From: a virus
DNA length: 64,000 nt
Virus record (IMG/VR): IMGVR_UViG_3300050821_002260
Span: 1 to 64,000 of that record
Direction: 5' to 3' (one strand)
A model generated the notes under the pieces. The model was not told the origin of the DNA. It ran no database searches and saw only the letters and a program-made list of their open reading frames with translations. The position numbers and the translations under genes were made by a program. Below are positions 32,465 to 40,323 of the stretch, in pieces (the first letter of the stretch is position 1; every line of letters begins with the position of its first letter).

Positions 32465-33205
32465 TTACTCGTTGTATCGCACTGGGAAACGGCGCTTGCC
32501 GCTCTTGCTTATGAACGGATTGCGGAACGGTTTGCCAGACTGGACAGAACGGCGCAATTTCTTGTGCAGGACCGTCTTGAGTTTGACTTCCTTTTCTTCC
32601 TTGGAAGACATTTTCGTGGCTTCCTTGAGTTCTGCTTGCTGTTGCTCAACGTTGCCTACGATTCCACCACCGACCCGGATATCTATTGCTGACATGAGCG
32701 CCTTGCGTGCCAGCCCCTTGTGGTCGATTACGATGGCTTCTTGGACCGCTGCTGGACGTGGATGGCGCTTCTCGTAGTCGTAGTATTCTTCGAGCGCCGC
32801 CTCGTACAAGACTTTCAATCGCTTGGCATCCTTGGTGAATCCGGTAGGGATGCAGAGATAGCCGAAACCGTGCCTGAACAGTAGCTTCCTCTTCTTCTTG
32901 GAAATAGCGTCTTCCGGGTCCGCTATATCCAGCACAATTCGCTTGTCGAAATAGAATCGCGCACAGATGCCATCTTTGCCTAGTTCTCTCTGTAGGAAAT
33001 CAGGGTGGAAATTGGCCGTGTATCCACCGCCGACTACCATAGAAACGGCGTCTCCCGGCACTCCAAATTCAAATTTCTCAGTAGCACCTACTCTGTGCTC
33101 ACCGCCATAAATGGCTTTGTTTTTCGCATCGACCCCGACAACATCTTCAGCGTAACGTTGCCTCTCAACTTCCATGGTTTCTTCCTCCTCTTGTTTAGCA
33201 CTCAC
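32465..33205 (-). CDS. Head-module protein of unknown function (246 aa)
   Basis: Acidic N-terminus (AKQEEEETMEVERQRYAEDV), a mixed middle (VSMVVGGGYTANFHPDFLQR; ICARFYFDKRIVLDIADPED) and a strongly basic C-terminus (KKLRRSVQSGKPFRNPFISK, then KRRFPVRYNE). It follows the capsid gene and its terminator-like hairpin. I do not recognise the family; a capsid-associated role is inferred from position. Confidence 0.5.
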   Translation of the reverse strand: MSAKQEEEETMEVERQRYAEDVVGVDAKNKAIYGGEHRVGATEKFEFGVPGDAVSMVVGGGYTANFHPDFLQRELGKDGICARFYFDKRIVLDIADPEDAISKKKRKLLFRHGFGYLCIPTGFTKDAKRLKVLYEAALEEYYDYEKRHPRPAAVQEAIVIDHKGLARKALMSAIDIRVGGGIVGNVEQQQAELKEATKMSSKEEKEVKLKTVLHKKLRRSVQSGKPFRNPFISKSGKRRFPVRYNE

Positions 33206-33214
33206 AAAGACAAA

Positions 33215-33239
33215 GAGGGAGCCCGGTTAGGACCCCCTC
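33215..33239 (-). terminator. Intrinsic-terminator-like hairpin after the capsid gene
   Basis: Minus strand: a 10-bp stem GAGGGGGTCC / GGGCTCCCTC with a TAACC loop and two wobble pairs, followed at once by TTTGTCTTTG. It lies in the 60-nt gap between the capsid gene and the next gene, where a partial terminator would raise capsid mRNA relative to downstream genes. Confidence 0.65.
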
Positions 33240-33264
33240 TCGGGAACGCGACTTGTTTCCGAAA

Positions 33265-33936
33265 CTAAACCGTGCCATCATCTCCGAGAAACAGGAAACG
33301 GCTATCAATCATGCCGACCTCAAAGCGGGAACGCGACTTGAAACGGTAAACTTCCATCTGGAACGACTGCCCAGATGCCGGATTCTCTTGGATGATTTCC
33401 AAGGGGTCGCGGCGCTGAAAGACCAAGCACTTCTTCGGGTCGCCAAGAATCCAAACTTTGGAAGTCAGGAACCTGGATACCAGAAGCTTGTACAAGCCTT
33501 GCAGCGGGTTCACCGTGTTGACGTAACCCGTAGCGTCAGAGGACGCGGACGGAACAGACGGCTGCAACGTAGAATTCAGCAGCTTGGCTCCCACGAACTT
33601 GTCGATTGGCGAAACCAATAGAGTGTTCGGAGAGACCAAGAACTTGTTTCCAAGTGGGTCCGTAATGTTCATCAGCGAAATATCTGCCGATTCTAGGTTA
33701 GCTTGAGACAGACGCGTGAAAGTGGCAGGGCGATTGCCCTTCGGTAGAGTGTTGTATGTGCCGTTGCCCACTCCGCCAACGCCTACTGTATCGTTGTTGA
33801 AAGTCACATCTGGGTCGACAGTGACCCCCTGGACCGTGAATCCAGTGCCGATAATCTTCCCGATCACGTAAATTTCTTCCATGATCTTGAAGTTTTCGCC
33901 CATCTGGGATGCACGGTTCTTAATTTGTCCCGTCTG
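33265..33936 (-). CDS. Major capsid protein, exon 2 (C-terminal 223 aa)
   Basis: Reads QTGQIKNRASQMGENFKIME at the junction, then a beta-rich capsid body and a C-terminus with FKSRSRFEVGMIDSRFLFLG. Joined to exon 1 after ...ERELFDDD it gives a continuous 359-residue HK97-type capsid protein. The frame as it stands begins upstream inside the intron (residues ...LVVAGLASNRM), which are intron-derived and not part of the protein. The splice site was set by the guanosine at 33937 and by reading-frame continuity. Confidence 0.8.
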   Translation of the reverse strand, partial: QTGQIKNRASQMGENFKIMEEIYVIGKIIGTGFTVQGVTVDPDVTFNNDTVGVGGVGNGTYNTLPKGNRPATFTRLSQANLESADISLMNITDPLGNKFLVSPNTLLVSPIDKFVGAKLLNSTLQPSVPSASSDATGYVNTVNPLQGLYKLLVSRFLTSKVWILGDPKKCLVFQRRDPLEIIQENPASGQSFQMEVYRFKSRSRFEVGMIDSRFLFLGDDGTV

Positions 33937-34798
33937 CATTCTGTTACTTGCTAACCCTGCGACAACTAGCAAAACTATCGCAAGGCGGACCACCTGTTTC
34001 CAGTGGTCTCTACTTGTCACCAAGCAGTTCGGACTATATCTTTTCGGAGTCATGCTGCCCTCCGAGTCTGGCGTGTAGTCTCTACGGATTTCATGAGTTT
34101 CTGAAAATGAGCCTTCCAGTAAGACCTATTTACATTTGTTCTAGTGTGACAAGGCACGCAAAGAGAAATCAAGTTGTACATCCAACAGTTCTTCTTATCG
34201 TAGTTTATGTGATGAACCGACAGACGCTTTGGGTTTTTCTTATCACACTCTCTACAAGTGTGATTGTCACGAACTAGAACTCTTCTCCTAAGCCTGCGAG
34301 TCCACCGTTCGTGATATGGATGCTCTGTAGAACCACCGTTCCATAGCGGATGATTCTTACCGGCCATGACACCGATGTGAGCCAAACTAAGAGCATCCTT
34401 CTGAGCCTCTGTACGTTTCATACCTAGATTGTGAGAACCGTTTTCTCGATTATATCTCTTCAGTGACCTTGAAATTCTAGAGCCAACTTCAGGTCTCGAA
34501 GCTGGATTTCTCTTTCCAAGTTTAGATTGGCTAATTCTCTTTCGGCCTTCTTTCGTCTGACGACACATTTCTGTGCCATTCTTTTTGAAGAAAGCTATAA
34601 CGGACTTACTGATTCGGCGACGGACGGAGGCTCTCTTAGCCGGGTTCTTGCTTCCCAGCTTAGAGGCCCTTATCTTGGCCTTTGTTGCTTCCGTATGATG
34701 CCAACCTTTTCCTCTCATGATCTTTCCTCGGTATTGTCTCGTCAGTTGACGAGAGGTTCACCGATATAGCCAGATTTATCGACGACCAGTGTTAACAA
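33937..34798 (-). ncRNA. Group I intron in the major capsid gene (862 nt)
   Basis: P1: exon end CGACGAT pairs with the internal guide GTCGTCG with the expected T-G wobble at the splice site (after 34799). P7: GACTA at 34076-34080 pairs with TAGTC at 34032-34036; the second strand lies in the classic AAGATATAGTCC element (34031-34042). Intron ends in G at 33937. P9-type hairpin GACCAC/GTGGTC follows. Splicing joins D-D-D to Q-T-G-Q in frame. It carries an HNH endonuclease gene. Confidence 0.88.
34050..34718 (-). CDS. Intron-encoded HNH homing endonuclease with NUMOD3 motifs
   Basis: 222 residues. N-terminal half has NUMOD3-type repeats (KIRASKLGSKNPAKRAS; RISQSKLGKRNPASRPEV; LGMKRTEAQKDALS), then the HNH: VLVRDNHTCRECDKK, LSVHHINYDKKN and LISLCVPCH (C...C, HH, N, CxxCH). 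It lies wholly inside the group I intron and its last codons overlap the P7/P8 region. GAGGAAAG precedes the ATG. It likely cuts intron-less capsid alleles. Confidence 0.9.
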   Translation of the reverse strand: MRGKGWHHTEATKAKIRASKLGSKNPAKRASVRRRISKSVIAFFKKNGTEMCRQTKEGRKRISQSKLGKRNPASRPEVGSRISRSLKRYNRENGSHNLGMKRTEAQKDALSLAHIGVMAGKNHPLWNGGSTEHPYHERWTRRLRRRVLVRDNHTCRECDKKNPKRLSVHHINYDKKNCWMYNLISLCVPCHTRTNVNRSYWKAHFQKLMKSVETTRQTRRAA

Positions 34799-35206
34799 AT
34801 CGTCGTCAAACAATTCGCGCTCGAACGCCTCAATCATACCGAATTTCTGGTTGGTCAAGTGGCGGTCGAGTCCAACTACTGGATTGTCCTGGAACTCTTG
34901 ACCACGATCAACTCTCTTCGGTAGATTGGGACGGAACAGCGGAGCGTAATACTCTTGGAAGCGGCGGGATGCCACTTCTGTGACTAGATCAGGATATACG
35001 ACCGGGACCGTGTTGTAACTGTTGATTGCATAAGTTTGGATACCCGCCCTCAACAGTTGGCCGAATGCAGACTCAGCATTAGCTTCCCGCAACCTAGTAG
35101 CCTGATTGTAGACAGACTCACGGAGGCGTTTGAAGCTGAGCTGAGGGCTGAACCAATCGATCTTGGCTGCGACCTCTTCCCATGGACCTACTGGACGTGT
35201 GCTCAT
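34799..35206 (-). CDS. Major capsid protein, exon 1 (N-terminal 136 aa)
   Basis: Starts MSTRPVGPWEEVAAKIDWFS; contains FGQLLRAGIQTYAINSYNTV and SRRFQEYYAPLFRPNLPKRV and ends ERELFDDD at the splice site. Read without splicing the frame continues 18 residues (LLTLVVDKSGYIGEPLVN) to a stop at 34742. Such an unspliced truncated product would lack the capsid body. Exon 1 plus exon 2 gives a 359-residue capsid protein. Confidence 0.82.
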
Positions 35207-35224
35207 TTTCTTCTCATGCCTCCA

Positions 35225-35746
35225 TTAAATCGTCGTCAACTGCGTGTACTGCGGACGCAGGTTAATCAGGATTTGAGTTACGCCTTGAACGCCGGTGATT
35301 CCGATAGATGCAGAAGCAGAAGTTGAAGCGTATGGACCAGACATAGTGAAGAAGTTTTCAGGGGCGACGTAACCAATGACCGCCGAACCTGAAGCTGCCG
35401 TATGCCTGATTTTCTGGGGATCTGCACCAAACGTGACTGCGTCGCCAACGTTATACGTCGCATTGTCATCAACCGTGAACAAGCACATACCACGAGTGAT
35501 GATAGCGATCCTAGGAACCGGGAGTGCTTGGTTCAAGCTAGGGATGTTGTTCGTATCGTTGGAAACACCGATGAACAGAGCGGCTGCGGTAGCGGAAGCT
35601 GCGTCGGCTGCTACGATAGGAGTCGCGACTAGGTTTACTGCGTCCCATTTCATCATATCGCCGGAGTTGAATTGGGTGATAAGATTGACGGGAACGCCAC
35701 TGACGCGCTCCTTTTCTATTTTTACTACGTTAAACGGTTGCGACAC
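35225..35746 (-). CDS. Head decoration-like protein (173 aa)
   Basis: Beta-rich. GVPVNLITQFNSGDMMKWDA, then AAALFIGVSNDTNNI, GMCLFTVDDNATYNVGDAVT and GYVAPENFFTMSG. The pattern 'GDxMxW..A......G-V.....Y..GD.V..G' is that of head decoration/DUF2190-like capsid-associated proteins that sit beside the major capsid gene. Low charge and Ala/Ser-rich C-terminus. Confidence 0.6.
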   Translation of the reverse strand: MSQPFNVVKIEKERVSGVPVNLITQFNSGDMMKWDAVNLVATPIVAADAASATAAALFIGVSNDTNNIPSLNQALPVPRIAIITRGMCLFTVDDNATYNVGDAVTFGADPQKIRHTAASGSAVIGYVAPENFFTMSGPYASTSASASIGITGVQGVTQILINLRPQYTQLTTI

Positions 35747-35761
35747 TTGTTCGCCTCCAGA

Positions 35762-38317
35762 CTACTCGTCGTCTTTCTTCATGGGCACGCCAAGTTCGGC
35801 CAGCCCTTCTTGGAGATCAGAGTTCTGCCCGGATGTTCCCCAGGATGCAAATCCGCCTCTGGCTCCACTGCCTTCAACTGATTCTTGTAGACGTGACAAA
35901 GCGCCTTCCGTAGCAGACTCTAGGAAGTACGCCGATTCCTTGATTTTCCTGATTTGCTGCTTGACCGTCTTGCCGAACAGTTGAGGTAGCAAAACGTTCT
36001 TGGCGTTCTCAGGAATAATTTCCTTGTTGACCGCTTCACGGAGCAATCTGCGAGCGGTATCTCCAGAATGGATGTAGAACAGTTTCCCGCGGAACATCTG
36101 GATTCTGTCCTCTTTCTTGGCAACGGATTCGCGGAGACGCCTGACCAGACCCGCCAGATGTTCGATGCGGCGATTCGCTTCTCTGACGATCGGCTTGGCG
36201 ACTCGTGCTTGACGGCGATTACGCGCGAAGCGGGAAGTCTTCAGCTTATAGGACTTGCCCACACCTGACGTGGATTTGTCCTGTTTGCCAAAGTCTTCAT
36301 CGCTATCGTCATAACCGCGAGTGGGATCTGCTCCCTTGGGAAGTGCGCTATGCCCAGAGTGCCCGAGTCCCCCGGCATAAGACGCTTTCTTGATTGGAGC
36401 CCCTTGACCGCTGTCATCCGCTTCTCGTGACAGACGGCGACCGCGACTGGTACGTACTGGACGGCGGCGATTGCTTGCTTCAGCTGCTACGTTTGGACGC
36501 TCGGTATCAAAGCCTTCATCTTCGAACGCTTCATCCATGTCGTCCATGTCATCGTCGTCGTCATCCATATCACCATCATCGTCGCCTTCTGTGGAAGCCA
36601 CAGTGCGTGAAGAACCTGGAGCGCCTCCACCGGCTGGCTGACCTCCGCCCCCGCCCATTCCACCTGCTTGCGGAGGCATTCCACCACCCATTCCATCCTC
36701 GTCTTCGTCCTCCATGCCTTCGTCTTCAAAGCCTTCCATGCCCTCATCCTCAAGACCTTCCATGCCTTCGTCTTCGATCCCCTCTTCAAAATCATCGTCT
36801 GATTCTGAGGAAGCCACTCGCCGGCGATTGCCAGAAGCCTTGACCGTTTGATATTTGCCGTCACCGCCGTAGTCGTTGTGGTCGCCGATATCGCCACGGT
36901 CCTCTTCGTCTTCTACATCGGCTTCTTCAAGCTCGTTTTCGGTGTCTTCTGGGTCCGGTTCGTCTACAATTTGATTGTCTTCCCCTGTCCCGTCTGAGGC
37001 TTGCAGTCGCCGCTTACCTTTGCGGAAACCGCGCTTGCCAGATCCGGCAGAGGCCTTCACGTGCTTTTTCGCCATTGATTCCTTACCTCCACTAGGATTG
37101 ATGTTGCTGTACTGCTCTTCGTTGGACTGACCCGGACCCTTGCCTGAAATAGAAGCAGCGGCATGTAATGTTCGTGACGCCGCGAATGCCGCTTCTTTTA
37201 CCTCGTCGGGATTGTCCGAGTTGTAAGCCGAAACGAGAGAGTCAGCAACTTCCTTTAGTTTCTCGGGACTAAGGGACCCTGCTTCTCTCGTTCTCTTGGA
37301 TTTGCTGCCCATGATTCTATTTACTTTGTTCCTGCGACTTTCTAGCATCTTGATGAAACCGCCTCGTGCTGCCGGTTCTGTAACGACGTCTGCACTGTCT
37401 ACACGTTGAAATTCTTCTACATAATTGACTTCCTCACCGCCCATTTGACCTTGCCGAGTCTTGCCCACGGCGTTGATGGAAATGCCGAACAGGTTGACCG
37501 CCGTGGGGTCAGTCAAAATTGTGTCAATCATGCTGGTCAGCCACTTCGCGGAAGGGAAGAAGTGGAGCTTGCCATTGAGCCTAGTTTTGCCGGTCTTGGG
37601 ATTCTTGTCTACGAAGCAGTCGCTGTACCATCCCACCAAATCCTTCATGCTGCGTTCTGGCAGCGTTTTCTCTGTGATCGCGTCTGGATGGTCGGCGTAG
37701 GCTTTGGCACCGTTGAAAACCTTGACGCCAGATTGGAGCGCTTCGGCGGAATAAAAGTTGCGATCGCGCGAATTTCCAATTCCCTCCTCTATGATGGTTA
37801 CTAGATAGACTCTGCCTTTGCCGTTTTGTTTCTTACCATCTAGAGGCTTACTAATTTCGTCTCTACCCTTTTCCGTAAAAGGGTGGTTGAATGAAGATTC
37901 ACGTATCTTAGAAGCCTTGAAACGGCGGGATTCATGAGTCCCGGGCTCAGCGTTATCCCAAGGATGTCCGAATTTCGAGCTAAACTCTTTATCTTTATCT
38001 AACGCTCTTGCTCCGTTTTGTGCCCATGCACCCATCTTATCCCATTCTCTAGACGTCCCATCACTAGAGTACCAATTTCTAATCTGACTAACGTCTTTGT
38101 CGTTAGCATTTTGCCTTAGTCTACTAAGAGCATCTGCTATGTGGTCTTCAGATGGAATCTTTGGTCTACGATTAGTGGTGTTTCCAGAACCTTTTTTCCC
38201 GCCTCTAGGTCCTGAGCCTGGACCGCCAGCGCGTATTTGTCGTCCACGCTTATCGGAAATCAATCGCTGGACACCCGATCGTTGAAGCTGTCCCTGCGAA
38301 CTTGCTGAGGTGGTCAT
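35762..38317 (-). CDS. Prohead protease fused to scaffold, with GGPGSGP cassette
   Basis: 851 residues. Residues 31-165 are an inserted cassette starting AGGPGSGPRGGKKGSG. The protease domain (about 168-328) has GNSRDRNFYSAEAL, YADHP with His 210, FGISINAVG with Ser 280 and VVTEPAARGGF, the pattern of phage capsid-maturation serine proteases. Residues of about 440-640 are extremely acidic (DDDFEEGIEDEGMEG repeats), and about 700-830 is coiled coil, as in scaffold proteins. One polypeptide thus combines protease and scaffold. Confidence 0.78.
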   Translation of the reverse strand: MTTSASSQGQLQRSGVQRLISDKRGRQIRAGGPGSGPRGGKKGSGNTTNRRPKIPSEDHIADALSRLRQNANDKDVSQIRNWYSSDGTSREWDKMGAWAQNGARALDKDKEFSSKFGHPWDNAEPGTHESRRFKASKIRESSFNHPFTEKGRDEISKPLDGKKQNGKGRVYLVTIIEEGIGNSRDRNFYSAEALQSGVKVFNGAKAYADHPDAITEKTLPERSMKDLVGWYSDCFVDKNPKTGKTRLNGKLHFFPSAKWLTSMIDTILTDPTAVNLFGISINAVGKTRQGQMGGEEVNYVEEFQRVDSADVVTEPAARGGFIKMLESRRNKVNRIMGSKSKRTREAGSLSPEKLKEVADSLVSAYNSDNPDEVKEAAFAASRTLHAAASISGKGPGQSNEEQYSNINPSGGKESMAKKHVKASAGSGKRGFRKGKRRLQASDGTGEDNQIVDEPDPEDTENELEEADVEDEEDRGDIGDHNDYGGDGKYQTVKASGNRRRVASSESDDDFEEGIEDEGMEGLEDEGMEGFEDEGMEDEDEDGMGGGMPPQAGGMGGGGGQPAGGGAPGSSRTVASTEGDDDGDMDDDDDDMDDMDEAFEDEGFDTERPNVAAEASNRRRPVRTSRGRRLSREADDSGQGAPIKKASYAGGLGHSGHSALPKGADPTRGYDDSDEDFGKQDKSTSGVGKSYKLKTSRFARNRRQARVAKPIVREANRRIEHLAGLVRRLRESVAKKEDRIQMFRGKLFYIHSGDTARRLLREAVNKEIIPENAKNVLLPQLFGKTVKQQIRKIKESAYFLESATEGALSRLQESVEGSGARGGFASWGTSGQNSDLQEGLAELGVPMKKDDE

Positions 38318-38320
38318 AGA

Positions 38321-38521
38321 TTACCAGTTTGGATTCTTCCCTTTTAAGAGGTCGTTTTTCGGTTTCGCCCAAGAACCAAGAAAATTGTCGTACTGTTTGT
38401 TTCTTCCCCTGTCATTCTTGTCGACTTCCCCTCGCATCGGTGGTTTGAGCTTGAGATCAGGCGGCGGATCCGATATCGCAGCATTGACTCCAGGGTTCTT
38501 AGCAAAGGGGTCACGCGACTC
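38321..38521 (-). CDS. +1 frameshift extension of the 240-aa head protein (66 aa)
   Basis: After CTT TGA in the upstream frame, a +1 shift opens a frame coding ESRDPFAKNP, then PPPDLKLKPPMRGEV and WAKPKNDLLKGKNPNW, 66 residues ending at TAA 38321-38323. It has no start codon of its own. It fills the whole gap and stops 3 bases before the protease ATG at 38317. The site has the RF2 layout: GGAGG, 3 nt, CTT TGA. Product would total about 306 residues. Confidence 0.7.
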   Translation of the reverse strand, partial: ESRDPFAKNPGVNAAISDPPPDLKLKPPMRGEVDKNDRGRNKQYDNFLGSWAKPKNDLLKGKNPNW

Positions 38522-38534
38522 AAAGACCCCTCCG
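38520..38534 (-). promoter_or_regulatory. RF2-type programmed +1 frameshift site
   Basis: Minus strand codons CGG AGG GGT CTT TGA. An anti-SD-complementary GGAGG ends 3 nt before CTT, the same spacing as in bacterial prfB (AGGGGG, 3 nt, CTT TGA). CTT can slip to TTT in the +1 frame, and TGA is the slow-termination codon used there. Confidence 0.7.
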
Positions 38535-39242
38535 GCGACTAGTACGCAGCGCTCGGTCGAAATTTCTCATCTTGCTTTCCATGGACATATTTCCAGCGGT
38601 GCGCTTGCGTTCATTAGACTGTGCGTCGTCCTGCGGAATAACTGACATGACGCGTGGCTTGACCGCTTTAGACAGCATTCCCACACCATGTCCATAGCCG
38701 CGATTCTTCATGATATCTGGACGATCTTTGCTTTCGCCCTTTTTCGCGGCGTCGATAGCTTTCAGCTTCTTGCCCTGTTTATCCATATGGTCTTTGATGT
38801 GTTCCATGATGGCGACGCGGCGAGTCTCTGAAAGTTTGGGGTCAGACAGGAGCATTCTATGCTTGAAGATATGCTTGTTGTGGTCGTCGCCTTCCATGGC
38901 TTCATTGATTCGGCCTAGCACAGTGAGCGTCTTGTGCTCGCCGTCTATGATATCGTCATTGTCATAGTTGTCGGCAGAGGTCTTGTCGTTGGTGGGAACG
39001 CCACGCGAGAATTGCGCTTGACCGGTCGGTACGGACGCTTCTCGCAATCTACGCTGCCTGATGGTGGGAGTTTCCTGAAATGTGTCGTTGAAATATGACT
39101 CCGTGTCAGGTGGGAGGCGCTTTCTAGACTCTCTGATTCTGGACTGCTTTGTGACCGGGTTGCGACCGCCGAAACTGTCAATTTCAAACGTTGCGCCCAT
39201 TTCCTCTTCTTGAGGAAGTGTGAAATCCGCCGTATTGAGCAT
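38520..39242 (-). CDS. Head-module protein (240 aa, zero frame)
   Basis: 240 residues, hydrophilic. FTLPQEEEMGATFEIDSFGG; SRIRESRKRLPPDTESYFND; HNKHIFKHRMLLSDPKLSET; MSVIPQDDAQSNERKRTAGN. No motif I know. It ends RRRGL at TGA 38520-38522, immediately after an SD-like GGAGGGG. It is followed by the +1 extension and then by the protease gene, so it is a head-assembly component by position. Confidence 0.65.
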   Translation of the reverse strand: MLNTADFTLPQEEEMGATFEIDSFGGRNPVTKQSRIRESRKRLPPDTESYFNDTFQETPTIRQRRLREASVPTGQAQFSRGVPTNDKTSADNYDNDDIIDGEHKTLTVLGRINEAMEGDDHNKHIFKHRMLLSDPKLSETRRVAIMEHIKDHMDKQGKKLKAIDAAKKGESKDRPDIMKNRGYGHGVGMLSKAVKPRVMSVIPQDDAQSNERKRTAGNMSMESKMRNFDRALRTSRRRGL

Positions 39243-39349
39243 TATTGATTCTCCCTAGAAGCGATTGGCGGGTGAGGAGGAAGATGGCCTGACCCGCCTT
39301 CTCGCTGTGCGCTGACATAGGCCAATGCGTCGTGGATTGTCTTTGCCAT
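39242..39349 (-). CDS. Small 35-aa protein
   Basis: 35 residues: MAKTIHDALAYVSAQREGGS, GHLPPHPPIASRENQ. TAATG overlap with the next gene and a perfect copy of the leader motif 17 nt upstream support it, although no clear SD is present. Function unknown. Confidence 0.45.
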   Translation of the reverse strand: MAKTIHDALAYVSAQREGGSGHLPPHPPIASRENQ

Positions 39350-39365
39350 GTTATGTTCGCTATGT

Positions 39366-39377
39366 AGAATTACTTTC
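39366..39377 (-). promoter_or_regulatory. Leader motif, AAAGTAATTCTA (exact)
   Basis: Exact 12/12 match in the gap between the 67-aa membrane gene and the 35-aa gene, 17 nt before the ATG at 39349. Confidence 0.55.
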
Positions 39378-39378
39378 C

Positions 39379-39582
39379 TTAGAATCTAAATCCGTTGCCA
39401 GTGAGATGGCCGGTCATGTTCAGGAAGAACAGCAGGCAAATCAGGAAAAGGACCAGTCCAAGTATCATTTTCAGAGTTGGGTCTAATGCCCATCCCAGTT
39501 TTGCCATGCCCCATTGCAGAATCAGAACGATGATGACCACGCAGATTACGAAGACCACGAACTCGACCATGAACCCTATCAT
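39379..39582 (-). CDS. Small two-span membrane protein (67 aa)
   Basis: 67 residues with two spans: FMVEFVVFVICVVIIVLILQ (about 4-23) and MILGLVLFLICLLFFLNMTG (about 39-58), joined by a short loop WALDPTLK. The compact hairpin layout resembles small phage membrane proteins and some class II holins. It lies inside the head module, unusual for a holin. Role unknown. Confidence 0.6.
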   Translation of the reverse strand: MIGFMVEFVVFVICVVIIVLILQWGMAKLGWALDPTLKMILGLVLFLICLLFFLNMTGHLTGNGFRF

Positions 39583-39603
39583 TTCGTCTCCTTTAGGCTG
39601 GTT

Positions 39604-40323
39604 CTAAAATTCCTTGATGACTACGCCAGAGGTTTCTTGCTTTCTTGGTTGCGGCGGCATGTAGACGCCGGGATTCTTCCAGCCATTGATGCGCTCGACA
39701 CCCTTGTGTTGATTGTTGATGAAATCTCCCATCATGTTGTATTGCTCGGAGTCGTCGTCGCGATTGGACTCTTGCGTGCGAGATTCGTTATTGTGTTGCG
39801 ACCATGCTATCTTGAACGCGCCAGGAACGCCAACTTTCTTCTTGAGTTTTCTTACTTGGTCTTCACGACCTGGAGGCGCTGACTCTCGTCTAGATTCCCC
39901 ACCCTGAGAATACCCTTTGTCGTGCATCTTCTGAGCATACTTTCCACCCTCTACATCGTAAGGCAATTTCACCATCCTATATTTTCCACCTATTTTCTTA
40001 CGAGTGTAGTAGTGAGTCGGATGTCCATCTTTATCTTTACCTACATCACGATGTCGTGGTCCACTCCCCGGTCCGCCTTCAGCGCCCTCGCGCTTCTTCA
40101 CGTCAGCATATCGCGGATCTACGTAGCCTTCGTTCGTCTTTGGTGCTTGATCTTTTGGGGAAACGAATGGATTGCCCTCACGCTGTGAGGCCCGACGCGC
40201 TCCGGTCCCGCTCGCTATCGTCCGTCTCCCAGACCGGTCGCCGAAGGGACCTCCGCATACTGGATTCTTTGGTGCGAGGCTGGCGGGTGACCAAATCTGG
40301 CTCGACTTGGCGGCCTGCTCCAC
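39604..40323 (-). CDS. Head-module protein with GGPGSGP cassette (239-aa frame)
   Basis: Residues 83-89 are GGPGSGP, followed by RHRDVGKDKDGHPTHYYTRK and a small basic domain, then a Gln/Asn-rich tail. The frame's only upstream start is GTG at 40323 without an SD, inside the previous gene in another phase; convincing coding begins at about REGNPFVSPKDQ, exactly where the previous frame stops (40178). The true N-terminus may therefore come from a frameshift from the upstream gene. Confidence 0.5.
   Translation of the reverse strand: MEQAAKSSQIWSPASLAPKNPVCGGPFGDRSGRRTIASGTGARRASQREGNPFVSPKDQAPKTNEGYVDPRYADVKKREGAEGGPGSGPRHRDVGKDKDGHPTHYYTRKKIGGKYRMVKLPYDVEGGKYAQKMHDKGYSQGGESRRESAPPGREDQVRKLKKKVGVPGAFKIAWSQHNNESRTQESNRDDDSEQYNMMGDFINNQHKGVERINGWKNPGVYMPPQPRKQETSGVVIKEF

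Noticed and set aside
33265-34053. Stand-alone 262-aa protein with hydrophobic N-terminus
   Set aside because: The N-terminal residues before QTGQ come from the group I intron P9 region, not from a signal peptide.
34742-35206. Stand-alone 154-aa protein
   Set aside because: The last 18 residues are intron sequence; splicing to exon 2 makes a full capsid protein.
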